This document shows, one piece after another, positions 21,509-29,229 of a stretch of 31,326 bases of DNA (within the stretch, counting starts at the first letter, position 1; every line of letters starts with the position of its first letter). The notes under the pieces are model-generated. The model was not told where the DNA came from. It saw only the letters and a list, made by a program, of their open reading frames with translations, and ran no database searches. The stretch spans positions 1 through 31,326 of the forward strand of contig CAYTZO010000007.1 in assembly GCA_964442525.1 (NCBI GenBank), in the 5' to 3' direction. Made by a program: the position numbers and the translations under genes. Source of the DNA: CAYTZO01 sp964442525 (GTDB lineage: Bacteria; Patescibacteriota; Microgenomatia; UBA10105; UBA927).

Positions 21509-23878
21509 TCATGGAGTCGGGCTTGGTGAGGGTGATGGCGTAGGCAGCGGCCCGCACCGGCCTCCCGGTGGTTCGGTACCTTTGATAAAGTATTCGACCC
21601 GACCGAAGTAGCAGGGAATTGCCACGACGCTGTCGGGTTTGGGGGGAATTTGATCAGGTTTATTTTTGAGAAGCTCTGTCATGATGGTATTCCAGATTGG
21701 CGCTGCACCGGTAACGCCCGAGGTGAGGAGCGGATCCATGGGGCTATTGTCGTTATTTCCTACCCAGGCGACGACGACATAATCCGGGGTGTAGCCGATC
21801 GTCCAATTGTCGCGCTTGCTGTCTGTCGTACCGGTTTTGACTGCCACGGTTTTACCGGGAATGACCAGACTCGAGGAAGGACCGAATGCCCGGGAACGGG
21901 CAACGTTGTCACTTAATATGTTGGTAAGAATCCAGGCAACGGCCGGATTTACCGCTGCAACTGGGATTTTTGGCTGGTTGCGCTCAATGATTTTTCCTGT
22001 ATAGTCACGTACTTCAAGAATTGGGAGAAGATCAACGCGATTGCCGCCTGTGGCAAGCGTTCCGTAGACTTTTGCCATATCAAGCATGGTAACGTCCCCG
22101 CCGCCAAGGGTGAGAGAAAGTCCGTAATTCGACTCGTCCTGCCAGGAGGAAATTCCCATGAGCCGGCCTTTTGCAATCATGTTAGAAACGCCGATTTTTG
22201 CGAGCGTTTTGACTGCCGGTACGTTGTAAGAATTCGCCAGTGCATACCGCAGGGGTATGGGCCCATGGAACACCCCATCATAGTTCACCGGCGCATAGGG
22301 AGCGCTTCCCGGGACGCGGTAGAGAACGGGGCTGTCATCGAGAATGGTTGCCGCGGTAAAGCCGGACTCGAGCGCTGCGGCGTAGTTGATGACTTTAATG
22401 GAGCTGCCTGGCTGACGCAAAGCAGTTGTCACATTGACATTTCCTTGGTTTTTCGTATCGAAGTAATTGCGGCTCCCGACCATTGTAAGGATTTCACCTG
22501 TTTTGGGATTAGTCACGAGAGCTGCACCATTGCCTACACGCAGGGAAGTGAGCGCTTCTACATTGGTCCGGACAATCTCTTCCACGCGTTCCTCTATGTT
22601 GATGTCAAGCGATGTCCGGATCTGCAGCCCGCCGCGTTCAACCAAGCGAGACCCATACCGCTGTTCGAGGAGTTCCTTGACGTACATGACAAAATGCGGC
22701 GCGCGGATCCCCACGCGGGGCGCCGCGAAACGGATTTTTTCCGATAAAGCCCGATTTGCCTCATCCTGGCTAATCATACGGCTCTCTACCATTCGGCGAA
22801 GAACCTCTGCCTGTCGTTCAAAAGCTTTCTCAGGATGGTTACCAAATGGCGAATATTCTGTCGGAGCCGCCGGAAGTCCTGCGAGGATGGCCGCTTCTGC
22901 CAGGGTAAGCTCGGTTACCGATTTTCCGAAATATGTTTGGCTTGCCGCTTCTATGCCCCACGCGGTTCCTCCGTAGGGCACTTGGTTAAGGTAGAGCTCA
23001 AGTATTTGATCTTTGGAATAGAGAAGTTCTGCCCAGAATGCAAGCACGATCTCGGTAAATTTCCGGGAAAGCGTGATATCGGGCGTAAGAAGTGCGGATT
23101 TAATGAGCTGCTGGGTAATGGTTGATCCTCCCTGAATTTGGCGACGCACGATAATTTCCCGAAGGGAGCGCAGGATGCCGCGAAGGGAAAATCCTTTGTG
23201 TTGGTAAAATTCCCGATCCTCAATTGCAATGGTTGCATTCTTGACAGAGGCGGGAATCCGCGAAAGGGGTACGATCGTACGATTTTGATCGTTGTAAATT
23301 TCATAAAGGAGAATGCCGTTTCGGTCAAAGATTTTCGTCGTGACTTCAAGATCCCGGCGGGTAAGGAGACGAGGATTGGGAAGATTTTTAAGCCATTGAT
23401 AGGCCGTATATGGCAGGAAGAACAGAACAATCGTGGCCGCGACACCCGCGGTAAAACCCGCAACTTGACTGCGCGCCCTGTATGACTTTTGCCAAGAGGT
23501 TTTTTTCTCCTCAAAAAGAACACGTTTTTTGGGGATAGGTTTTGGGCGAAAACGGATTTTAGGCAACTTCGGAATCTGCAGGCGGAGAAACGGCAACGCC
23601 GTCCGCGGCAGTCGTCCTTTCGGAATTCGCAGGGTCAAGACTGGTTTTCCCAGAGACGCTATCCACCTCCTGCCCCACGATACCAGGCGGCGATACATAA
23701 AAGGTACGACACGGAAAAGCGCGCCGGTGCTCTTAGAAAAAAATGTACCAATAAGTTTTGCAAAGATCCGTACGGCATCGCCGAGAGCGATGAGCGCCAA
23801 TAGGAAAAATACAATGATACGAGAGAAAAGATTGAATATCGTGCGTTTTTCCGAAGGGAGGGGATTATGACGGGCCAT
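21509..23878 (-). CDS. Class A penicillin-binding protein (PBP1A type), copy 1
   Basis: A 789-aa bifunctional peptidoglycan synthase. An unusual basic N-terminal region of about 135 residues, with a hydrophobic stretch (19-35), precedes the main membrane helix (about 139-160). The GT51 domain has catalytic Glu220 in IEDREFYQHKG and QGGSTITQQLIKSALL. The transpeptidase domain has the SxxK in RQPGSSIKVINY, the SxN in ANSYNVPAVK and KTGTTDSKRDNWTIG. The tail is Pro/Ser repeats (PTPSPSPSPTP). TTGTCT-17 bp-TATAAC (23917-23889) lies 10 nt upstream of the ATG. It is a close paralogue of the next gene. Confidence 0.95.
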   Translation of the reverse strand: MARHNPLPSEKRTIFNLFSRIIVFFLLALIALGDAVRIFAKLIGTFFSKSTGALFRVVPFMYRRLVSWGRRWIASLGKPVLTLRIPKGRLPRTALPFLRLQIPKLPKIRFRPKPIPKKRVLFEEKKTSWQKSYRARSQVAGFTAGVAATIVLFFLPYTAYQWLKNLPNPRLLTRRDLEVTTKIFDRNGILLYEIYNDQNRTIVPLSRIPASVKNATIAIEDREFYQHKGFSLRGILRSLREIIVRRQIQGGSTITQQLIKSALLTPDITLSRKFTEIVLAFWAELLYSKDQILELYLNQVPYGGTAWGIEAASQTYFGKSVTELTLAEAAILAGLPAAPTEYSPFGNHPEKAFERQAEVLRRMVESRMISQDEANRALSEKIRFAAPRVGIRAPHFVMYVKELLEQRYGSRLVERGGLQIRTSLDINIEERVEEIVRTNVEALTSLRVGNGAALVTNPKTGEILTMVGSRNYFDTKNQGNVNVTTALRQPGSSIKVINYAAALESGFTAATILDDSPVLYRVPGSAPYAPVNYDGVFHGPIPLRYALANSYNVPAVKTLAKIGVSNMIAKGRLMGISSWQDESNYGLSLTLGGGDVTMLDMAKVYGTLATGGNRVDLLPILEVRDYTGKIIERNQPKIPVAAVNPAVAWILTNILSDNVARSRAFGPSSSLVIPGKTVAVKTGTTDSKRDNWTIGYTPDYVVVAWVGNNDNSPMDPLLTSGVTGAAPIWNTIMTELLKNKPDQIPPKPDSVVAIPCYFGRVEYFIKGTEPPGGRCGPLPTPSPSPSPTP

Positions 23879-23888
23879 AGTGCAGGTG

Positions 23889-23917
23889 TTATATCATACA
23901 CTATGAGTTAGAGACAA
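23889..23917 (-). promoter_or_regulatory. Promoter of PBP copy 1
   Basis: TTGTCT (23917-23912) and TATAAC (23894-23889) on the minus strand are 17 bp apart. The ATG follows 10 nt later. Confidence 0.5.
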
Positions 23918-23940
23918 GAGTAAAAAAATGGGAAAGGCAA

Positions 23941-26160
23941 TTACCGAATAAGAATCGGTTTATTTTCATCATGCCGGCAGTCGAGGCACCACGTGGTGCC
24001 CAACACGTCTTTCACGACCTGATGTTCCGCTACCTCTACATTTGCATTGGGTTTATTGGTCTCTACTAAGTCACCGGTGTCTTTATCAATGACGACGGAT
24101 TGTTTGAGATTTTCCCGCTCCGTCGGTACGGTTCCTTTAATGAAATATTCCGTTCTCGTTGCACAGCCCTTATCATCGCTCTCGGGATTGGGAGGGAGAA
24201 GACCCGAGAGGGCACAGATCTGTGCGCTTACGATGCCATCGGGTTGCTGCGGCCATACATCCGGTTTCCCTTTGAGCACCCGCACCATGAGCCTGTTCCA
24301 GATGGGCGCAGCACCGGTAATGCCGGAAACCAGATACGGATTCATGGGACTGTTGTCGTTATTTCCTACCCAGGTAGCGACCAAGACATCGGGGGTAAAA
24401 CCAATCGTCCAGTTATCTCGTAAATCATCGGTTGTTCCCGTTTTCACCGATACCGCCCGACCGGCAATAGACAGCTCTGAGGAAGGACCGAACGCCTGTT
24501 GCCGGGCGTTATTGTCAAGAAGAATATGAGAGATAAGGAATGAGGTCTCGCGACTTACTGCCCGCGGACCGGCTATAAGAAGTTGCGACGGGGGATCTTT
24601 GCCGAGATTTGGATCTTTATATTCTTCGAGGGTTCGGCCAGTTTTGTCAACCACTTTAAGTATAGAGACTAAATCACGACGTATTCCGCCGTTTGAAAAT
24701 ACGCCAAATGCCACAGCCATATCGGTCATGCGGACTTCCCCGCCGCCCAGGGTCAGGGAAAGGCCGTATTGAGACGGATCTTTGATTGTGCTGAGACCGA
24801 AGGCACTGGCTGAGGCCACCATATCCGCGACGGAATTCAGGTAGAGCATTTTTACCGCGGGGATATTAAACGAATTCCCCAAGGCAAACCGCAGTTGTAC
24901 CGGGCCATGAAATTTTCCGTCATAATTGACCGGACAATAAGGAGCTTTGCCGGCGCTATTGGCAAAACAAGTCGGTTCATCCAAGAACATTGTGGACGGG
25001 GTAACGACACGGTTTTCAAGTCCTATGGCGTAGTTAATGGGTTTAATGGAGCTTCCCGGTTGCCTCAGGGCAGTGGTTACATTGAAGTTGCCGGAGGGGG
25101 AAGCAAAGTAATCACGGCTCCCGACCATGGCAAGGATTTCTCCTGTGGCGGGTTTGGTGATGAGCGCTGCGCCGTTAGTCACCTGATACCTTTGAAGTTT
25201 CGTAACTTCAGAGGAGACTGTTGCCTGGGCGTATTCCTGGAGGTCGAGATCAAGCGTTGTCGTAACTTTGAGTCCGCCGCGTTCAACGAGCGCTCCTCCA
25301 TATTTTTGTTCCAGAATTTCCTTGACGTACATGACAAAATGCGGGGCCTTGATGCCCGTCTCAGGTTTATAACGGAGCTCTTCTTTTTCTGCAGTGTTTG
25401 CCTGTTCCTTTGTGATATAGCCGTCTTCTACCATACGATTGAGTACTTCCCGTTGTCTTTCCTTTGCCAGTTCCGGATGGGCGCCAAAGGGGGAATATAA
25501 GCTTGGTGCCTGCGGGAGCCCTGCCAGAAGAGTCGCTTCTGCCAGCGTGATATCACGCACGGATTTCCCGAAATATTTTTCCGATGCGGTCTCCACACCC
25601 CAGGCAGTTCCTCCGTAGGGAACCTCATTGAGATAGAGCTCAAGAATTTTATTTTTTGGATAAAGGCGTTCTACCCAAAAGGCAAGAATAATCTCTTTTA
25701 CTTTCCTTATAATTGTTCGTTCAGGAGACAGAAGTGCAGACTTGACTAACTGCTGGGTAATGGTTGATCCTCCCTGGAGTTGTCCTCGCGAGAGTGTGGC
25801 AGCAAGCGCCCGAAGCATGCCGCCCACCGGATTCACCCCGCCGTGCTGGTAAAAATTCTTGTCCTCGATGGCAATAGTCGCCTGCCGCAGAGAGAGCGGA
25901 ATGTCGGAAAGAGGCACCGGGCTGCGGTTTTGTTCGGCAAAGACGTCAAAGAGAAGTTTTCCGTTCCTATCATAGATTTTTGTCGCAAGGGGAATATCAT
26001 ACCGGCCAAGTTTTGTCGGCGAGGGAAGATCCTTAAAAATGAGAAGGTATGATGCAAGAACCAGTCCGAGGGGAAGTAGCCAAAATAAGTATGCGGTCCG
26101 TCGACGCCACGTCAGGCGTATTTTCTTTTTCCTTTTGAAGAAAGATAAGCTGATTTGCAT
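23941..26160 (-). CDS. Class A penicillin-binding protein (PBP1A type), copy 2
   Basis: A 739-aa bifunctional transglycosylase/transpeptidase. A short basic N-terminus and one membrane helix (23-43) lead to the GT51 domain, with Glu99 in IEDKNFYQHGG and GGSTITQQLVKSALL (130-144). The SxxK begins at Ser370 (QPGSSIKPINY), followed by NSFNIPAVK and KTGTTDDLRDNWTIG. A C-terminal extension of about 95 residues has Cys pairs (QICALSGL, KGCATRTEYF, TTWCLDCRHD) that copy 1 lacks. The two copies align almost without gaps through both catalytic domains, indicating tandem duplication followed by divergence of the ends. Confidence 0.95.
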   Translation of the reverse strand: MQISLSFFKRKKKIRLTWRRRTAYLFWLLPLGLVLASYLLIFKDLPSPTKLGRYDIPLATKIYDRNGKLLFDVFAEQNRSPVPLSDIPLSLRQATIAIEDKNFYQHGGVNPVGGMLRALAATLSRGQLQGGSTITQQLVKSALLSPERTIIRKVKEIILAFWVERLYPKNKILELYLNEVPYGGTAWGVETASEKYFGKSVRDITLAEATLLAGLPQAPSLYSPFGAHPELAKERQREVLNRMVEDGYITKEQANTAEKEELRYKPETGIKAPHFVMYVKEILEQKYGGALVERGGLKVTTTLDLDLQEYAQATVSSEVTKLQRYQVTNGAALITKPATGEILAMVGSRDYFASPSGNFNVTTALRQPGSSIKPINYAIGLENRVVTPSTMFLDEPTCFANSAGKAPYCPVNYDGKFHGPVQLRFALGNSFNIPAVKMLYLNSVADMVASASAFGLSTIKDPSQYGLSLTLGGGEVRMTDMAVAFGVFSNGGIRRDLVSILKVVDKTGRTLEEYKDPNLGKDPPSQLLIAGPRAVSRETSFLISHILLDNNARQQAFGPSSELSIAGRAVSVKTGTTDDLRDNWTIGFTPDVLVATWVGNNDNSPMNPYLVSGITGAAPIWNRLMVRVLKGKPDVWPQQPDGIVSAQICALSGLLPPNPESDDKGCATRTEYFIKGTVPTERENLKQSVVIDKDTGDLVETNKPNANVEVAEHQVVKDVLGTTWCLDCRHDENKPILIR

Positions 26161-26166
26161 AGGGCA

Positions 26167-26172
26167 ATTATA
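26167..26172 (-). promoter_or_regulatory. Extended -10 box of PBP copy 2, leaderless
   Basis: The minus strand reads TTGGTATAAT, a TATAAT with an upstream TGn extension. It ends 6 nt before the ATG at 26160. Confidence 0.65.
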
Positions 26173-26187
26173 CCAAGAGAGGAAAGA

Positions 26188-26220
26188 TTCCGCCTTACGG
26201 CAGGGAAGGCAAAGGCGGAA
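26188..26220. repeat. 9-bp inverted repeat between PBP copy 2 and sodA
   Basis: TTCCGCCTT (26188-26196) and AAGGCGGAA (26212-26220) are perfect inverted arms around a 15-nt loop. They lie just upstream of the PBP -10. No T-run follows on either strand, so this may be an operator or a dispersed palindromic repeat. Confidence 0.55.
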
Positions 26221-26242
26221 CTATTTTCATCCCTGATTTTCA

Positions 26243-26272
26243 TTAGGACAACAGCGCTTTGTAATGTATAAT
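26243..26272 (+). promoter_or_regulatory. Promoter of the superoxide dismutase gene
   Basis: TTAGGA (26243-26248) and TATAAT (26267-26272) are 18 bp apart. The leader is about 27 nt and contains the SD AAAGGAG. Confidence 0.6.
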
Positions 26273-26306
26273 ACACATATACCAATAGGTGAGAAAGGAG
26301 ACTCAT

Positions 26307-26912
26307 ATGTTTACCCTTCCCGATTTGCCATATGCGTTCGATGCGCTGGAGCCGTATATCGACGCCCAGACCATGCAAATTCACCACGATAAACACCATG
26401 GCGCCTATGTGAAAAACCTCAATGATGCGCTATCCGGCACGAAGCAATTGGACAACGTATCAATAGAACAATTGCTTAAAACCCTTCACGACGTACCGGA
26501 GTCAATTCGCACGAAGGTACGCAATAACGGCGGCGGACACTACAATCACAGCATGTTTTGGCAGATTATGGCGCCGGGGGCCGGGGGCGAGCCGAAGGGG
26601 GTGTTTGCCGAAGCGATAAAGAAATCTTTCGGCAGTTTCACCGATTTTCAGAAACAATTTACCGCAAGCGCGATGGGGAGATTCGGAAGCGGATGGGCGT
26701 GGGTCATTCGCAAAGAGGACGGACTTAGGATTGTCGATACGCCGAATCAGGATTCGCCCATTATGGAGGGAGCTATACCCATTTTGGGGCTTGACGTCTG
26801 GGAGCACGCCTATTACCTTAAATACCAGAACATGCGGGCAGAGTATATTAAAGCCTGGTGGCAAGTCGTGAACTGGCCTGAAGTGGAAAAACGATTTACT
26901 GCTCCAGCATAG
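26307..26912 (+). CDS. sodA: Superoxide dismutase, Mn type
   Basis: A 201-aa enzyme that converts superoxide to oxygen and peroxide. Metal ligands are His26 (MQIHHDKHH), His81 (GGHYNHSMFW), Asp163 and His167 (GLDVWEHAYYLKYQN). TPNQDSPIMEG, with its Gln, is the usual Mn-type signature, whereas Fe enzymes have a different residue there; cambialism is possible. The start is fixed by AAAGGAG and the family N-terminus FTLPDLPYAFDALEPYID. No export signal is seen, so it is cytoplasmic. A PP2C gene follows 9 bp downstream. It may depend on the Mn/Fe-type importer at the start of the window. Confidence 0.95.
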   Translation: MFTLPDLPYAFDALEPYIDAQTMQIHHDKHHGAYVKNLNDALSGTKQLDNVSIEQLLKTLHDVPESIRTKVRNNGGGHYNHSMFWQIMAPGAGGEPKGVFAEAIKKSFGSFTDFQKQFTASAMGRFGSGWAWVIRKEDGLRIVDTPNQDSPIMEGAIPILGLDVWEHAYYLKYQNMRAEYIKAWWQVVNWPEVEKRFTAPA

Positions 26913-26921
26913 TTTCCGTTC

Positions 26922-27659
26922 ATGAACGTTGCGGACCCTCTCCGATTATGGGCATCCCGCCCCAAACAAAGCGTCATTTTTGCGGCAAGTCAGCTTGTGG
27001 GCGGACGGGAACGACAAGAAGACTATTTCATTAATTTTAATGACGAATGTTTTGTCGTGGCAGATGGGCTGGGCGGTATGCCCCATGGTGAGATAGCGGC
27101 TAAATTTGCCGCGGAAACTGCCGTGTGGGGGTATAAACTTATCCGGCAACGCCGCGTGTATTGGCTCGATAAAAAACTTCTCCTCAAGCGCATATTCCGT
27201 TCAACCAATATTGCTCTTTGGCAAAAACAACGCGAGACGGGATTTACTAAAGGCATGGGGACAACGCTGGATGTTGTTTTGGTCGGGGAGAGAAATTTCT
27301 GGTTGGGACACGTAGGAGACGGGAGCGCATGGATGCTTCACGAAAGGAAATTTGCAAAACTCACTACGGATGACGCTGATAAAGAGGGGCGCCTCACGAA
27401 GGTTATCGGCGCCGTTCGTTATGGATTGACTCCGCAACGCAGAAGCGGAAGATTTGTCCCGGGCGATACGATACTCCTGGCAACCGACGGCGTCACGCGC
27501 TATACGTCCCCGGCGCGCCTCTTTCACATCCTAGAAAAAAGCGGCAACACGTCAGAAAGCCTTACCGAGGCGGTTTTGGCAATTCTTAAAAGTGCCGAGG
27601 CGGGAGGCAGTACCGATAACATGACCGCCTGTATCATTAAGCGCGTGACAACCCAGTAG
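26922..27659 (+). CDS. PP2C-family serine/threonine phosphatase
   Basis: A 245-aa metal-dependent phosphatase. Metal-site residues include Asp34 (GRERQEDYF) and Asp48-Gly49 (VVADGLGGMPHGE), followed by GMGTTLDVVLV, GHVGDGSAWML, LLATDGVTRY and STDNMTACII. Length equals the bare catalytic domain. It starts 9 bp after sodA without an SD, so it is probably co-transcribed. No partner Ser/Thr kinase is in the window. Its activity would itself need Mn or Mg. Confidence 0.92.
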   Translation: MNVADPLRLWASRPKQSVIFAASQLVGGRERQEDYFINFNDECFVVADGLGGMPHGEIAAKFAAETAVWGYKLIRQRRVYWLDKKLLLKRIFRSTNIALWQKQRETGFTKGMGTTLDVVLVGERNFWLGHVGDGSAWMLHERKFAKLTTDDADKEGRLTKVIGAVRYGLTPQRRSGRFVPGDTILLATDGVTRYTSPARLFHILEKSGNTSESLTEAVLAILKSAEAGGSTDNMTACIIKRVTTQ

Positions 27660-27705
27660 AGCGGGAAAGTTTGCTCATCGTCCGTGCCTCTTATGCGTTA
27701 CCCGC

Positions 27706-27735
27706 TTGAGTATTTGTCATTTAACATTTTATACT
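27706..27735 (+). promoter_or_regulatory. Promoter of gapN, leaderless
   Basis: TTGAGT (27706-27711) and TATACT (27730-27735) are 18 bp apart. The ATG at 27742 follows after 6 nt. Confidence 0.65.
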
Positions 27736-27741
27736 GAAGAT

Positions 27742-29226
27742 ATGCCTGATAATTTTTTTGCTGCGCTCGGGAATCACAAAACACCCCCCGTCTACAAGTT
27801 TTTTACGGGAAAAGAATGGAAAGAGAGTTCCAGCGGAAACGTCACGGCGATTACCTCTCCGATCGATGGTTCGGTAATGGGCAAGCTTCAGGTAGTAGCA
27901 CCATCGGAGATCGATGCGGTCTTTGATACTGCCCGGGCTGCCCAGGTTGGGTGGGAGGCAACACCTCTGAATCAGCGCGTAAAAATTGTCCATTTGGCTG
28001 CAGACTGGATTCGCCATTTTGAACAGTACCTCACAACGCTCCTTATGAAAGAGATCGGGAAGACGCAGGAGGAGGCAAAGGGAGAAATCGTACGAACCGC
28101 CGACCTTCTGGATTACTATGCCGATGAAGCACAGTCGATCAAAGGAGAAACGCTCGATAGCGATAATTTCCCGGGATTTGAAAAGGGCAGAATCGCCCTG
28201 GTTGAGCGGGTCGCCCAGGGCGTGGTCGTAGCCATTGCCCCATTTAATTATCCGGTCAATCTCGCAGCCAGTAAAATTGCTCCGGCCCTTCTCATGGGCA
28301 ACAGCGTCGTGTTTAAGCCGCCGACGCAGGGAGGGGTGAGTGGCCTCCACCTTGTTCGGATTTTCGAGAAAGCGGGAGTTCCCGCCGGCGTAATAACTGC
28401 GGTAACCGGCGGAGGATCAGCAATTGGCGATTACCTGGTCAGCCACCCGGGAGTGAGTATGGTTGCGTTTACGGGCAGTTCCGATACGGGACTTGCTATA
28501 GCAAAAAAGGCCGGCATGGTGCCGCTTCTTTTTGAGTGCGGGGGCAATAACCCTGCAGTTGTTCTGCCTGATGCGGACATGAACCTCGCGAGTCGGGAAA
28601 TCGTCAAGGGAGCATTTTCTTATTCGGGCCAGCGGTGTACGGCAATTAAATATGTTCTTTCCACCAAAGGCGTCCTTGAACAATTGATCCCATTTGTCAA
28701 AAAGACGCTCTCGGAAATGGTTCACATGGGAGACCCGAGAAGCCCGCACACCAAACTCGTCGGTCCGGTCATATCAGAAGAATATGCAGCACATATAGAA
28801 GCGGTTATTGACGAGGCGGTAAAGGGAGGGGCCAAGATTATTGTCGGTGGCAGCCGAAAGAAAAATTATATTGAGCCAACGATTCTTACCGGGGTGCGGC
28901 CGGATATGGAGGTTGTCCGCAGGGAAACGTTTGGTCCGGTTGTCTCGTTTATCACCGTTAAAAGCATGGAGGAAGCAACTACTATTATAAATGCTTCCGA
29001 TTACGGATTACAGGCGAGCGTGTTTACCAACGATGAGGGTGCGGGCATTGATTTTGCAAAACATGTAAACGTCGGGACCGTGCAGCTGAACGGTTCTCCC
29101 CAGCGGGGACCCGATCATTTTCCGTTTCTGGGAATTAAAGATTCAGGGGTCGGCGTCCAGGGAGTGCGCTACAGCTTAGAAGCCATGAGCCGCCTCAGGC
29201 CGATTATCCTCAATAAGCCCGGGTAG
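27742..29226 (+). CDS. gapN: Non-phosphorylating glyceraldehyde-3-phosphate dehydrogenase (GapN-like)
   Basis: A 494-aa aldehyde dehydrogenase. Catalytic residues are Cys299 (YSGQRCTAIK), Glu265 (FECGGNNP) and Asn169 (APFNYPVN). GapN-specific features are the C-terminal NGSPQRGPDHFPFLGIKDSG and YSLEAMSR, which distinguish it from general ALDHs. It would oxidise glyceraldehyde-3-phosphate straight to 3-phosphoglycerate with NADP, bypassing phosphoglycerate kinase; GpmA in this window takes the product. The ATG at 27742 is chosen because the promoter ends 6 nt upstream. A related semialdehyde dehydrogenase role cannot be excluded. Confidence 0.88.
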   Translation: MPDNFFAALGNHKTPPVYKFFTGKEWKESSSGNVTAITSPIDGSVMGKLQVVAPSEIDAVFDTARAAQVGWEATPLNQRVKIVHLAADWIRHFEQYLTTLLMKEIGKTQEEAKGEIVRTADLLDYYADEAQSIKGETLDSDNFPGFEKGRIALVERVAQGVVVAIAPFNYPVNLAASKIAPALLMGNSVVFKPPTQGGVSGLHLVRIFEKAGVPAGVITAVTGGGSAIGDYLVSHPGVSMVAFTGSSDTGLAIAKKAGMVPLLFECGGNNPAVVLPDADMNLASREIVKGAFSYSGQRCTAIKYVLSTKGVLEQLIPFVKKTLSEMVHMGDPRSPHTKLVGPVISEEYAAHIEAVIDEAVKGGAKIIVGGSRKKNYIEPTILTGVRPDMEVVRRETFGPVVSFITVKSMEEATTIINASDYGLQASVFTNDEGAGIDFAKHVNVGTVQLNGSPQRGPDHFPFLGIKDSGVGVQGVRYSLEAMSRLRPIILNKPG

Positions 29227-29229
29227 TTC

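Noticed and set aside
22265..23125. Several open frames opposite the first PBP gene
   Set aside because: They shadow the PBP frame and look like low-complexity antisense translation.
27706..27741. Upstream TTG start for GapN
   Set aside because: The TTG is the promoter -35 box itself; ATG 27742 fits the promoter and family start.
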